Of a stretch of 58,192 nt of DNA, positions 10,380 through 19,523 are shown piece after piece (the stretch's first letter is position 1; each line of letters begins with the position of its first letter). Origin of the DNA: Oscillatoriales cyanobacterium SM2_2_1. Lineage in GTDB: Bacteria > Cyanobacteriota > Cyanobacteriia > Pseudanabaenales > Pseudanabaenaceae. Made by a program: the position numbers and the translations under genes. The stretch lies in contig JAAUUH010000005.1 of NCBI GenBank assembly GCA_012031145.1, positions 1 to 58,192 on the forward strand, read 5' to 3'. The notes under the pieces were generated by a model. It had not been told where the DNA came from and made no database searches. It worked only from the letters and a program-made list of their open reading frames with translations.

Positions 10380-11000
10380 CTATTGACGCAGATCGCGTAA
10401 ACCATTTTGGACAGTTTTTAGTGCGCCGGAAAGTTGGGCTTCCAGTCGCGTCAGGCATTCGACGCTATATTGCTCGGCTCCGCGGATTAATTCATCGGCT
10501 TCGGCCTTGGCGCGCTGGCGCATGGTTTCGTTTTCTTTCTGAGCTTGGCGCAGCATCTGTTGCACCTCATTAATGGTTTGATTACGCAAATCTTCACACT
10601 CGGCTTGGGTGCGCTGGCGCAGTTGCAATGCCTCCATCTCAGCCTGACGCATGATGCCGGATTCTTCGACCAAGCGGCGATATTCCTGCTGGGCATTAAG
10701 AACGATATTTTGGGCATATTGCTGCGCTTCCTCGAGAATGTGCTGCTTTTGCTGCAAAATCTCCTCTGCCCTTTGTACGGATTCGGGCATGGAGTAGCGC
10801 ACTTCGTCGATCTGGCGGCAAACTTTTTCGTCGTCAATGAACACACGCCCCATAATTCGGGGTCCCCCTTCACCAAGGAGTAGTTCTTCTAGCTTGTCAA
10901 GCTCGTTTTGCAGTGCTAGATAGTGGTTGGTACGGCGCTCAATTTCTTTAGGAGCAAGCGAACCATTTTCGCGGAAACGAAGTGGGGTGTTTTCGATCAT
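10380..11000 (-). CDS. Coiled-coil DivIVA-like protein, probably Cdv3-type cell division factor
   Basis: A 206-residue, almost wholly helical protein rich in Glu, Gln, Arg and Ala, with heptad-like spacing from about 30 to the end. The layout (a short disordered N terminus, NELDKLEELLL, VFIDDEKVCRQIDEVRYSMP, then a long coil with AEEILQQKQHILEEAQQYAQ) resembles cyanobacterial Cdv3/DivIVA-like proteins, which take part in division-site placement. This assignment is by memory of the family; the general class of b-subunit-like coiled coils is an alternative. A purine-rich AGGGAATT precedes the ATG. SepF, another division protein, is encoded 31 kb away in the window. Confidence 0.65.
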   Translation of the reverse strand: MIENTPLRFRENGSLAPKEIERRTNHYLALQNELDKLEELLLGEGGPRIMGRVFIDDEKVCRQIDEVRYSMPESVQRAEEILQQKQHILEEAQQYAQNIVLNAQQEYRRLVEESGIMRQAEMEALQLRQRTQAECEDLRNQTINEVQQMLRQAQKENETMRQRAKAEADELIRGAEQYSVECLTRLEAQLSGALKTVQNGLRDLRQ

Positions 11001-11151
11001 AATTCCCTTGCGGTAGTGGAGGCGGGATGACGAGTGAGGACGTCAGGGATATGTGTCAAGGATAATTGGTAATATTTCTGTCTGTGAAAGAAATAATTAA
11101 TTGCATTGTAGGGATTTTCGAGTACCCCGTAAACCCTTTGAAGGAGAGAGC

Positions 11152-11952
11152 ATGAATCTGTGGCGTTGGCTATTGCTATTTGGGGGTGGGATGGTGATGG
11201 TGTTCCCCTTGGTGTGGCTCCTGGGTACGGCGCTGAAACCGATGGAGGAAAGCATTTTCGGGGTGGCGTGGCCGTTGCGACCAACGTTGGCGCATTTTGG
11301 CTGGGTGTGGCGAACGGTGCCCTTTGATCGGTATGCCTGGAATAGTGGGGTGGTGGCGGGGTGCTCCGTGGTGGCCCATGTGCTGGTGTGTGCTTTGGCG
11401 GCCTTTCCTCTAGCGCGGATGCGGTTTCGAGGACGGCGACTGGTGTTCGGGTTGATTGTGGCGACGAGTATGGTGCCGTTTCAAGTGACGTTAGTGCCGC
11501 TCTATGCGATCGCCGTGGCGTTGAAGTTGCGAAATTCCTATTGGGGGTTGATGTTCCCCTACACAGTTTCGGCATTTGGGGTTTTTCTGCTGCGGCAAGC
11601 GTTTTTGGGGGTGCCCCGGGAGTTGGAGGAGGCGGCGCGACAGGATGGCTGCTCGCAGTGGGGGGTGTGGTGGTTTGTGATGCTACCGGCAGTGCGCCCA
11701 GCGTTGGTCACCTTGGCGGTGCTGACCTTTGTGGCGGTGTGGGGAGATTTTTTATGGCCGTTGATGATGGTGGATCGGGCGGAGTTGTATACATTGCCGT
11801 TGGGAATTGTGGCCCTGTCCAGTGCGTTTGCGGACAATTGGCGGGCGATCGCAGCGGCATCGGTCATGTCCTTGGTGCCGATTTTGGGGCTCTATGGTTT
11901 GGGGCAACGCTATTTGGTGTCTACCGATATTGGGGCAGGGCTTAAGGGGTGA
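11152..11952 (+). CDS. Carbohydrate ABC transporter permease (MalG/UgpE type)
   Basis: Inner-membrane permease subunit of an ABC importer, probably for a sugar or sugar derivative. The 266-residue protein has about six membrane segments and the cytoplasmic EAA loop that contacts the ATPase, here EEAARQDGCSQWGVWW followed by LPAVRPAL. The start ATG 11152 follows GGAGAG; an upstream in-frame TTG would add 17 unlikely residues. No partner permease, binding protein or ATPase is adjacent, which is common for cyanobacterial sugar transporters whose parts are scattered. Specificity cannot be told. Confidence 0.9.
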   Translation: MNLWRWLLLFGGGMVMVFPLVWLLGTALKPMEESIFGVAWPLRPTLAHFGWVWRTVPFDRYAWNSGVVAGCSVVAHVLVCALAAFPLARMRFRGRRLVFGLIVATSMVPFQVTLVPLYAIAVALKLRNSYWGLMFPYTVSAFGVFLLRQAFLGVPRELEEAARQDGCSQWGVWWFVMLPAVRPALVTLAVLTFVAVWGDFLWPLMMVDRAELYTLPLGIVALSSAFADNWRAIAAASVMSLVPILGLYGLGQRYLVSTDIGAGLKG

Positions 11953-12025
11953 GCGGACGTTATCTAGGCCCCATGCAAATTAGCAAAATAGTGATATAAC
12001 TTTCGCAATTAAGCAGGCGGCAGCC

Positions 12026-13594
12026 ATGAACGGAACCTACGAGCATACGTTAGCGGGGATCACCAAGGATCTTTCGGATCTGCGTGCCAATATCTTGGGG
12101 AAGTTGAGTCGTGAAATTTTAGCGTTGCAGTCCCAACGAAACCGTTTGGTGGAAGAAATTGCCCAGTTAGAATCCCAGCGTCAGGAGTTGGCAGTACGCT
12201 CTTTGGCGGAGCAGGGGCTGCAACAACACCAGTTACAGCGGCAGTTGTGGATTGAGCAGCTTGCCCAGGCGATCGCCCATAATCTGCGCTCCGAATTATT
12301 GCTGAGTCAACACCAAGAAATCCAAAACCACACGGGTCAAGTGGATCAGTTAATGCTGACATTGGATCGGGTAGTACGCCACACTTTCGACTCCCTGGGG
12401 CAGGACATGGAAGCCTATCAGCAGCAAATGAATGTGCAGTTGCAGCGCATGACCCACCAACGGGATCAGGGGGAGATGCTTCTGGGATCCCTAGTGGAGC
12501 GGATTGACGAATATTTGCAGCGGGAGCTGCCGCGCACCAATGGCACCAGTGGGGGAGGGCGTGACTATTCTCGGATCCAAATGCCGCCAATTACCCCCTC
12601 GGTGATGCCAGCGGCTCCTCGGGCGCGACGCATCGATCTGTGGTGGCTGGGTCTGGCGATGGTTTTGGGGGCCTCGGTGCTGCTGTCGTTTCAAAATATT
12701 GTTTCCCGGGTGATTTTTAGCCCGTCGTTGATTTTTGGGCTGGTGGAGTTTGGCGGGTTGATTCCACGCGGGGTAGATAAGTCGCTGTTGGTGCTGTTTT
12801 TACGAATGGTGATCGCCACGCCGATGATGTGGCTGTTGGCACGGGTGGTGTTTCAGGTGCAACCGGGACGGGATGTACAACATTTATTGCAACCTCGACA
12901 GCGATTGTTAATGTGGCGGGTGTTGTTGTCGGGGCTGCTGACCTTTGCCTCGTTCCTATTTGCGATTTTAGCCTTTGCGGAATTACCGCCCGCGATCGCC
13001 ACGACGGTATTGTTTGTCTTTCCCACGATTACGGTGCTGTTGTCATGGTTATTGTTTGGCGATCGCCCGACAGTGGGGCGCTGGGTGGTCATCGGCATGA
13101 TCTACGTGGGGGTAGCCATGACCAGCAATGTGTTTGAGGGCGGGGGACAAACGAGTGGAGCGGGTCTGGTTTATGCGCTGCTGTCGGGCACCTGCTTGGC
13201 GGGGTACTTGATTACGTCCCAAACCTGTTTTAAGCATCTGGTGCCGGTGTCGTTCACGGCGATTAATTTTTTGATTGTCCTGGGGCTATGCGTGGTGACG
13301 TTGCCATTTTTCGGGGCTGCCTTTGGCCAAATTAGCGGTGCGTTGTTGGGAATGTCGGTGCTGTTTGCCGCCGCAACCCTGGGGGGCTACCTGCTAACAA
13401 ACTTTGGCACCAAGCTCATGGGGGCGGCCCAGGCGGCGATTATTAGTGCCAGTGGCCCGGTGTTTACGTCTATGTTGGCATTTGTGATTTTGGGCGATCG
13501 CCTCAATGGGGTACAAGTTTTAGGGATCCTAGCAGTGACCTGCGGCGTGGGGCTATTGAGCACCCAATCCATGCGACGACAGCGAGTAGGATAG
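12026..13594 (+). CDS. EamA/DMT-family transporter with N-terminal coiled-coil extension
   Basis: A 522-residue fusion. Residues about 1-165 are hydrophilic and coiled-coil-like (DLRANILGKLSREILALQSQ and long Gln/Leu-rich helices). A Gly/Pro-rich linker runs to about 200. Ten hydrophobic segments from about 208 to 515 form two EamA repeats of the drug/metabolite transporter superfamily (for example FAELPPAIATTVLFVFPTIT and MGAAQAAIISASGPVFTSML). Normal DMT transporters are about 300 residues, so the front third is extra. The substrate is unknown. The start ATG 12026 has GGCGGCAG upstream, a weak ribosome-binding site. Confidence 0.85.
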   Translation: MNGTYEHTLAGITKDLSDLRANILGKLSREILALQSQRNRLVEEIAQLESQRQELAVRSLAEQGLQQHQLQRQLWIEQLAQAIAHNLRSELLLSQHQEIQNHTGQVDQLMLTLDRVVRHTFDSLGQDMEAYQQQMNVQLQRMTHQRDQGEMLLGSLVERIDEYLQRELPRTNGTSGGGRDYSRIQMPPITPSVMPAAPRARRIDLWWLGLAMVLGASVLLSFQNIVSRVIFSPSLIFGLVEFGGLIPRGVDKSLLVLFLRMVIATPMMWLLARVVFQVQPGRDVQHLLQPRQRLLMWRVLLSGLLTFASFLFAILAFAELPPAIATTVLFVFPTITVLLSWLLFGDRPTVGRWVVIGMIYVGVAMTSNVFEGGGQTSGAGLVYALLSGTCLAGYLITSQTCFKHLVPVSFTAINFLIVLGLCVVTLPFFGAAFGQISGALLGMSVLFAAATLGGYLLTNFGTKLMGAAQAAIISASGPVFTSMLAFVILGDRLNGVQVLGILAVTCGVGLLSTQSMRRQRVG

Positions 13595-13643
13595 GGGTGA
13601 CGGCTTTGTTAAGCCTAATTAACCCTAGTCAAAGTTCATCTCT

Positions 13644-15278
13644 GTGGCACCTTCAGTTTTTGCAGCAGAAAAAATTCTCTTCGAGCGGGCGCAGCCATCG
13701 GCAGATGCGTTGAGTTTTGTCTTTGCCTTTCCCAATACCTATGGGGTAGGGATTACCAGTTTGGGCTACCAAACCATCTGGGCTCTGTTGGCTTCCCGCC
13801 CCGATGTGGCGGTAAGTCGGTGGTTTACCGATATCTATGAGCCCCTGCCCCGGCAAATCGACCTGCTAGGGTTTTCCTTTTCCTGGGAGTTGGACTACGG
13901 GCAAATTTTGGGGGCTCTGGAACATTTTCAGTTACCTATTGCTAGCCGTGATCGCCAAGAGAGCGATCCCCTAGTCTGGGGCGGGGGGCCGGTGCTGACG
14001 GCCAATCCCGAACCCTTTGCCGCCTGGTTTGATTTTATTTTGCTGGGAGATGGGGAAGATCTGATCCCCGCCATGGTGGCGGCCTTGCAGGAAGTCCGCA
14101 CGGCACCCCGTAAGCAAAAGCTGCGCCGCTTGGCCCAAGTGCCGGGTGTTTATGTGCCCAGTGGCTATGGGGTCACCTACGGGGATCCGGAGGGGGCGAT
14201 CGCCCAAATTCATCCCATAGACAGTGATTTCCCCCCGGTGGTCACCAAGCAAACCTACCGAGGTAACACCCTATCCGCGTCAACGGTGGTCACGCCCCAT
14301 GCCGCTTGGGAAAATATCTATATGGTAGAAGTGGTACGCAGTTGTCCGGAACTGTGCCGCTTTTGTTTGGCCAGCTATCTGACTTTGCCCTTTCGCGCTG
14401 CCGATGTCACCACCGGACTGATTCCGGCGATCGCCCGCGGACTAGCCGTCACACCACGCCTTGGACTTTTGGGCGCATCTATTACCCAACATCCGGAATT
14501 TGAGTCGCTCATTGATTTCCTTGCCCAACCCGCCTACGACCATGTGCGCCTAAGTTTATCGTCGGTGCGCACCAACACCCTCAGTCGCCGACTCTGCAAC
14601 CTATTGAGCCAGCGCGATAGCCGCTCTGTAACCATTGCCGTCGAAAGCGGTTCCGACCGTCTGCGGCAGATCATCAACAAAAAACTCACCAATGACGAAA
14701 TTTATCAAGCGGCCGAACACGCCCAATCCGGCGGGCTGCAAGCCCTGAAGCTCTACGGCATGGTCGGCGTTCCCCAGGAAGAAGACGCCGACATTGAAGC
14801 CACGATCGCCCTACTGCTGCACCTCAAAAAAACGGCCCCCAAACTGCGCCTCAGCTTTGGCTGTAGCACCTTTGTGCCCAAGGCCCACACCCCCTGGCAG
14901 TGGTATGGCGTGCGTCCGGTGGCCGAAAAACGCCTCAAACTGCTGCAAAAACATCTTGTCCCCAAGGGAATTGACTTCCGCCCTGAATCCTATAAGGACT
15001 CCCTGATGCAGGCTCTCCTCTCCCGGGGCGATCGCCGACTTGAGCCCCTGCTCCGCCTAGCCTATAGCTATGCCAAAGCCGCTGGTCAAGCAACTCCCAG
15101 CGATGGCATGGTCAAGCGGGCCGCCAAGGAGCTACGGGACACTGTGCCGCCCCTAAGTTGGTACATCCATGACGACTGGGCACCGGAACCCCCGCTTCCC
15201 TGGCAGCACCTCCAGGGACCTCTCCCCCTAGCCACCCTAGAAAAACATCGCACTCTGTCCCTAGGAGTCCCCCTGTAG
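13644..15278 (+). CDS. B12-binding-type radical SAM protein
   Basis: A 544-residue protein with an N-terminal B12-binding-like Rossmann region (about 20-200) and a radical SAM barrel from about 220. The iron-sulfur cluster Cys triplet is C234, C238 and C241 in SCPELCRFC. The motif VAVESGSDRLRQIINK is typical of the barrel. It belongs to the large uncharacterised group related to tRNA- and cofactor-modifying radical SAM enzymes; the substrate is unknown. The start is GTG 13644 without an obvious Shine-Dalgarno. It ends five bases before the convergent ferritin-like gene. Length and motifs are complete. Confidence 0.88.
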   Translation: MAPSVFAAEKILFERAQPSADALSFVFAFPNTYGVGITSLGYQTIWALLASRPDVAVSRWFTDIYEPLPRQIDLLGFSFSWELDYGQILGALEHFQLPIASRDRQESDPLVWGGGPVLTANPEPFAAWFDFILLGDGEDLIPAMVAALQEVRTAPRKQKLRRLAQVPGVYVPSGYGVTYGDPEGAIAQIHPIDSDFPPVVTKQTYRGNTLSASTVVTPHAAWENIYMVEVVRSCPELCRFCLASYLTLPFRAADVTTGLIPAIARGLAVTPRLGLLGASITQHPEFESLIDFLAQPAYDHVRLSLSSVRTNTLSRRLCNLLSQRDSRSVTIAVESGSDRLRQIINKKLTNDEIYQAAEHAQSGGLQALKLYGMVGVPQEEDADIEATIALLLHLKKTAPKLRLSFGCSTFVPKAHTPWQWYGVRPVAEKRLKLLQKHLVPKGIDFRPESYKDSLMQALLSRGDRRLEPLLRLAYSYAKAAGQATPSDGMVKRAAKELRDTVPPLSWYIHDDWAPEPPLPWQHLQGPLPLATLEKHRTLSLGVPL

Positions 15279-15283
15279 GGGCA

Positions 15284-16234
15284 TCAGACCAGTTCAAGCT
15301 CCCTGGATGGGTACAGGGGCTCGCCCAAAACCGCCGTGAGGTAGGGAAGGCAGAGTTCCTGATCCCAGGTATGCAGCTTGGCAATCACGCTGGCAAACGT
15401 AAACCCTAGCTCTAGGACTAGGGGTAAATCCGTCAACAGGCGAACCTCTTGGTGCAATCCCTGATTGACCGTCCGCTCCCGGCTATGGTGCAGCAACAGG
15501 GGCAAAAGGGAACCGAAACATTGGCAGACTTGACGGGAAAACGCCGTGCCAAAGGCCCAGCGGCTAAATCCCCAAAACTTGGCCAAATGATTGACTTCAT
15601 CTTGCAGGGGCTGGGCGATCGCCCGTTGCAGTTCTCCCGTGGCGTGGGCCAAAAGCCACAGATAAGTCGATGCGGCGCTCCATTCCGTGGCAATACGCGC
15701 CATCACATGGTTTTGCATATCTGTCCATGGATCGGTGCTGGGACAATAATCGGCAACGGAATTGGGAAGCATGACCAACTTCTTTCCCGTTAGCTGCTGG
15801 TAAATTTTGCTGAATGCCGGGCGGTGCTGACGCTCCTCTTTTTCCCAAACCCCCGGCATTGCCGCTTGATGGTGTTCACCGATCTCGCCACCCATAAACC
15901 GGGCCATGGGGGCGTGGAAGCTACGCAAGTAACACCAGCTTTCGTGGGAATAGCTGCGAATCGGCGCTTCGATTTCGGCGGCACCGGAAATTACTAGTAA
16001 AAATAACTCGGGTCTGATGCCGACAATCTGTTGGGGATGGATGGCATTCCAGTGAATCGGCTGCCAAGGGCGGGGTTGGGGGTGCTCAAACTGATGGGGC
16101 AAGTCGGCGAATCGCTCATTAAGGATATGAATGGATAGGTAGCGGTCAATAAGGTGGTTAATGCGGGCGCGATTATTGAAGTAATGGGGCTGGGGATGGC
16201 AGTAGCCAGCAAGATCGGCGATCGCAGGGTTCAT
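15284..16234 (-). CDS. Ferritin-like diiron-type protein of unknown role
   Basis: A 316-residue helical protein with two ExxH-type elements, EERQH (about residue 134) and DEVNH (about 213), plus further Glu residues in flanking helices (HESWCYLRSF; ATEWSAASTYLWL). This is the pattern of a ferritin-like four-helix diiron site. No known enzyme name could be assigned. It is convergent with the radical SAM gene, five bases apart. A redox or oxygenase role is inferred only from the predicted metal site. Confidence 0.65.
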   Translation of the reverse strand: MNPAIADLAGYCHPQPHYFNNRARINHLIDRYLSIHILNERFADLPHQFEHPQPRPWQPIHWNAIHPQQIVGIRPELFLLVISGAAEIEAPIRSYSHESWCYLRSFHAPMARFMGGEIGEHHQAAMPGVWEKEERQHRPAFSKIYQQLTGKKLVMLPNSVADYCPSTDPWTDMQNHVMARIATEWSAASTYLWLLAHATGELQRAIAQPLQDEVNHLAKFWGFSRWAFGTAFSRQVCQCFGSLLPLLLHHSRERTVNQGLHQEVRLLTDLPLVLELGFTFASVIAKLHTWDQELCLPYLTAVLGEPLYPSRELELV

Positions 16235-16442
16235 GGGGCTCCTTAGGTGGGGTGGGCTGTCCGTGGGTTTATGGTCGCAAGGATTCCCCAGAGTCCCCGG
16301 GCAGGGTGTGCCACTTCCCCATCCGTCCTGAAGCTTGCAAAAACTGGGTCGCGCTTGCCCAACCCGCTCCCTAGGGGGACATCAAAAAGTGCTCCCTCTT
16401 CCTGAAGATTAGGGTGAGGGCTAGGAGTATGGTTCTGATGCT

Positions 16443-16562
16443 ATGCAGGGTGCCTCTAAGGGATCGCCTGAGGGTTCACCTCGGGCGCGGCATCAATTTA
16501 AGCTAGAAGCCTTTCGGGATAAGCGTTACCGCGCCCGTCAAATTTTACAGGCTAGGGGCTAA
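16443..16562 (+). CDS. Possible 39-residue basic small protein
   Basis: ATG 16443 opens a 39-codon frame whose product begins MQGASKGSPEGSP and ends in an Arg-rich amphipathic-looking helix (RDKRYRARQILQARG). GGAG lies about 17 bases upstream, which is too far for a good ribosome-binding site. The frame fills part of a 500-base gap, and its stop lies inside a short dispersed repeat. No family was recognised. It could be chance, or a gene fragment whose 3' end was replaced by the repeat. Confidence 0.25.
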   Translation: MQGASKGSPEGSPRARHQFKLEAFRDKRYRARQILQARG

Positions 16563-16600
16563 ACCTCTCCCTGTAAAAGCATTTGACTGCTAAATTTTGA
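16556..16600 (+). repeat. Short dispersed repeat, copy A
   Basis: GGGGCTAAACCTCTCCCTGT followed by AAAAGCATTTGA resembles 19438-19483 (GGGGCTGAAACCCTCACCGT, then GAAAGCATTTGA) over about 40 bases with a few mismatches and one-base gaps. Both copies are in the same orientation and lie in intergenic DNA. The function is unknown. Confidence 0.5.
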
Positions 16601-16738
16601 CAACTCAATAATTTTACAGCTCAGTAAATAGCCACCAACAAATAGCCACCAACTGATTCCCCCAGTTAATTCAGCAATTTGGCGGATGTGCTTTTCTTCA
16701 GTATAATGATGATATTCTCTTGCAAAAAGGGACATTCC

Positions 16739-17362
16739 ATGCGTAGCCCCAAAGTTAAAGGTGCCAACCTCGAACCCAGTCAAGTGACCCCGGGGCTGCC
16801 TTCCCAAACCTGTCCCAGCTCCCAGGGGCATTGGATTGCCGCAGCGGCCTATGAGGCATGGCAGTCCCAGCAACTGCAGCAGCTCCGGGAGCCCCCCACT
16901 GAGGAGATTAACTGGCTCCAAGACCTCCGCATCAGTGCGGCGGAAACGGACATTCGGGCGGGGCTGTGTCCGGAGTGTGGCATTATTCTTACGCGCCTGC
17001 GGGTGCCCCTCAAAACACCGTTCTATCTGGAGCGATGCGCGGCCTGCAGCGGCATTTGGTGCGATCGCGGTGAGTGGCAAATACTAGAGCAACTCGGGCT
17101 GCACATCCGCATTCCCCAAATGTTTTCTAGTCAATGGCAAATGCAGGTGCGGGAACAGGTACTCCACGACCAGGAGCGCCAGAGCTTGGCGGAAAAGCTT
17201 GGCCCTGACTTGGCCCAACGGGTGATGGGTCTGGCAGAAACCCTAGAAAGCCATCCCCACAGCGGCTTTGCGATCGCCTACTTGACGCGACGGGCCGAGC
17301 GGCGGGGCGACATTAGTGTTAAGGCTTCCCCGACCCCTGAACCTGTGCCGTCCCTATCCTAG
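16739..17362 (+). CDS. Zf-TFIIB domain protein
   Basis: A 207-residue protein with a zinc-ribbon-like TFIIB-type finger near residues 80-120: CPECG, then CAACSGIWCDRGEW, the signature of the bacterial zf-TFIIB family. The C-terminal half is helical and charged. The role of these proteins is largely unknown; nucleic acid or protein binding is presumed from the finger. I place the start at ATG 16739 (MRSPKVKGANL); an upstream GTG at 16679 would add 20 unlikely residues. A MITE-like repeat begins four bases after the stop. Confidence 0.75.
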   Translation: MRSPKVKGANLEPSQVTPGLPSQTCPSSQGHWIAAAAYEAWQSQQLQQLREPPTEEINWLQDLRISAAETDIRAGLCPECGIILTRLRVPLKTPFYLERCAACSGIWCDRGEWQILEQLGLHIRIPQMFSSQWQMQVREQVLHDQERQSLAEKLGPDLAQRVMGLAETLESHPHSGFAIAYLTRRAERRGDISVKASPTPEPVPSLS

Positions 17363-17365
17363 ATT

Positions 17366-17479
17366 TATAGCTGTAAATCACTTGGTTAGGACGGGATGCA
17401 GGGGTGAAACCCCTGGCTGGGGGCACAGTCCCCTACCCCCTTATCTTTCGATGTCCGAACCTACCCGAATACAGCTATA
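17366..17479 (+). mobile_element. MITE-like repeat, copy 1 (114 bp)
   Basis: It starts TATAGCTGTAAAT and ends CCGAATACAGCTATA, so TATAGCT/AGCTATA form terminal inverted repeats, possibly TAGCT/AGCTA with a duplicated TA. Internal hairpins are GGGGTGAAACCCC and GGGGGCACAGTCCCC. It differs from the reverse complement of copy 3 (27666-27779) at about four positions. No coding capacity. It lies between the zf-TFIIB gene and rnhB. Confidence 0.85.
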
Positions 17480-17506
17480 TTTCTACTGCCATTCCCAGGG
17501 GCAACT

Positions 17507-18103
17507 ATGGCGATCGCCGGAGTCGATGAGGTTGGGCGCGGGGCGCTGTTTGGCTGTGTGGTTGCCGCCGCAGTGTTCATAGAGCCCGAGCATTTAACAG
17601 CGCTGACCCAACTGGGGGTAACCGACAGCAAGCGACTGTCCCCCAAGCGGCGGGAGTCCCTTGTTCCCCAGATTCAAACCCTCTCCCTTGAGGTGTATGT
17701 GGGGGTAGCCACGGTGGCAGAGATTGAACAGTGGAATATCCTTGAAGCCAGTTTGCGAGCCATGGAACGGGCGATCGCCCAATGTGCTTCTTTGCCAGAG
17801 CACTGCTACATTGACGGCAACCAACCCCTGCGATTTCGGGAGTTGCCCCCCCTACCCCAAACCACCATAATTGCCGGTGATCGGCTCCATCCGGCGATCG
17901 CCGCTGCCAGTATCGTGGCCAAGGTGTGGCGCGATCGCCACATAAGCGTCCTAGCCACCCAGTTTCCCCAATACGACCTAGCCAACAATAAGGGTTATGG
18001 CACGGCCAAACATCGGGCAGCGATCGCCCAATATGGGCTCACTCCCCACCATCGCCGCACTTGGAATCTGTGTTCCCCTTTACTGCCGCACCTAGGGCAT
18101 TAG
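17507..18103 (+). CDS. rnhB: Ribonuclease HII
   Basis: RNase HII cuts the RNA strand of RNA-DNA hybrids and removes misincorporated ribonucleotides. The 198-residue protein shows the family motifs: GVDEVGRG with the first catalytic Asp and Glu, [15 protein letters not shown] with the next Asp, and [20 protein letters not shown] with the last. The N terminus is short, as in many cyanobacterial enzymes, starting at ATG 17507 just after a MITE-like repeat. The 3' end overlaps the convergent old yellow enzyme gene by four bases. Confidence 0.96.
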   Translation: MAIAGVDEVGRGALFGCVVAAAVFIEPEHLTALTQLGVTDSKRLSPKRRESLVPQIQTLSLEVYVGVATVAEIEQWNILEASLRAMERAIAQCASLPEHCYIDGNQPLRFRELPPLPQTTIIAGDRLHPAIAAASIVAKVWRDRHISVLATQFPQYDLANNKGYGTAKHRAAIAQYGLTPHHRRTWNLCSPLLPHLGH

Positions 18104-19194
18104 CCATAGGCAGGGAAATCGGCATAGCCTTTCTCGTCAAAGGAATACCACACTGCCATGTCCGCATCGGACGCCAAGGGCCAGCCATGGGTAAAGCGCT
18201 CCACCAAGTCTGGATTACTGATGTAGGGTCGCCCAAAGGCAATCAAATCTCCGTCCCCTCGGGCGATCGCCGCCTCCGCCGTCTCCTGGGTGTAGCCGCA
18301 GTTGCCCATTAAAGTCCCGGAAAACACGCTCCGAAATTCGCGCAGAGCCATGGGTTCTCCCAGACCATGGAAGCCAAAGGCTAAGCCGTCCATAATGTGC
18401 AGATAGCCAATCCCGAAGGTATCTAACTGGGCCGCCGTAGCCAGCGCCATTTCGCGGAAATCCGGCGATCCCATATCATTAAATATGCCGTTGGGCGACA
18501 GGCGCACCCCTACCCGTCCCGCCGGCCAAACCGTCAGCACCGCCTCCACAATCTCCCGCAAAAACTGGAACCGTCCTTCACAATCCCCGCCATAGCGATC
18601 GCCCCGCTGATTGGTCTTCGACTGTAAAAACTGGTCGATCAAATAGCCATTGGCCCCATGGATCTCAACGCCATCAAAGCCCGCCTCCCGAGCCCGCGCC
18701 GCTGCCCGCCGATAATCCTCCACCACCAAGGGCACCTCCTCGGTGGCCAAAGCCCGGGGCAGCTCATGGGGTTGCTTACCCAGGGGCGTATGAATCTCGT
18801 CCCCTTGAATGGCGATCGCCGACGCCGATACCGGCCAACCACCATCGGGCTGAAAACTGCTATGGGAAGCCCGTCCGCAGTGCCAAAGCTGCAAAAAGAT
18901 TCGTCCCTCCCGTTCATGTACGGCCCGGGTCACCTGCTGCCAGGCGATCGCTTGCTCATCACTGTAAATTCCCGGGGAATTCAGCCAGCCAATCCCCTGC
19001 TGGGACACCACCGTCGCCTCCGAAATTAGTAACCCCGCACTAGCCCGCTGGGCGTAATATTTCGCCATCAAAGCGTTAGGCATCCGCTCTACCCCCGCCC
19101 GTGCCCGGGTCAAGGGAGCCAGCACCACCCGGTTCTTGAGCGTTAAATCCTTGAGCTGCCACGAACTGAGAAGATGGGGTGATCCCATAGCCAT
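18100..19194 (-). CDS. Old yellow enzyme family alkene reductase
   Basis: An FMN-dependent NAD(P)H oxidoreductase of the NemA/OYE family that reduces activated C=C bonds. At 364 residues it has the normal length. Family features include LTLKNRVVLAPLTRAR near the N terminus, LQLWHCGRASH, the substrate-binding His/Asn pair in HGANGYLIDQFLQ, NQRGDRYGG, and the C-terminal FMN-binding DLIAFGRPYISNPDLVERF. The physiological substrate is unknown. The start is MAMGSPHLL at 19194; the second Met is an equal alternative. Confidence 0.93.
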   Translation of the reverse strand: MAMGSPHLLSSWQLKDLTLKNRVVLAPLTRARAGVERMPNALMAKYYAQRASAGLLISEATVVSQQGIGWLNSPGIYSDEQAIAWQQVTRAVHEREGRIFLQLWHCGRASHSSFQPDGGWPVSASAIAIQGDEIHTPLGKQPHELPRALATEEVPLVVEDYRRAAARAREAGFDGVEIHGANGYLIDQFLQSKTNQRGDRYGGDCEGRFQFLREIVEAVLTVWPAGRVGVRLSPNGIFNDMGSPDFREMALATAAQLDTFGIGYLHIMDGLAFGFHGLGEPMALREFRSVFSGTLMGNCGYTQETAEAAIARGDGDLIAFGRPYISNPDLVERFTHGWPLASDADMAVWYSFDEKGYADFPAYG

Positions 19195-19437
19195 AATTCC
19201 TGCGTATCATCCCCAACAACTTATCGAGAAGCGCAGCACTGGTCAATTCCCAATCCCAAATGGGGCCGGCAAGTTTGGCGTTTCCCGGTTTGCCCCAGGA
19301 GGGGGCAGTAAGGAAGTCCACCCGCAGCAACTTGGAGATATTTTATCGCTATCCCCACCCCCGGTATCCAAGTGATTTTTCACCCCAACAACAGCAGTAC
19401 GACGGTGGTCAATATGTTGCGGACGGTATTTTGTTCT

Positions 19438-19483
19438 GGGGCTGAAACCCTCACCGTGAAAGCATTTGATAGCTCAATGATGG
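19438..19483 (+). repeat. Short dispersed repeat, copy B
   Basis: GGGGCTGAAACCCTCACCGT followed by GAAAGCATTTGA matches copy A at 16556-16600 with few differences. It lies in the gap between the OYE gene and the DUF1574 gene, just downstream of the small PH-like pseudogene. Confidence 0.5.
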
Positions 19484-19523
19484 CAGTTCCTGGGGGTGAG
19501 CGGCAACTAACGCGAATTGAATC

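Noticed and set aside
12060-12590. 176-codon minus-strand frame opposite the coiled-coil/EamA gene
   Set aside because: Antisense shadow with Pro/Ala/Ser-rich product and no domain.
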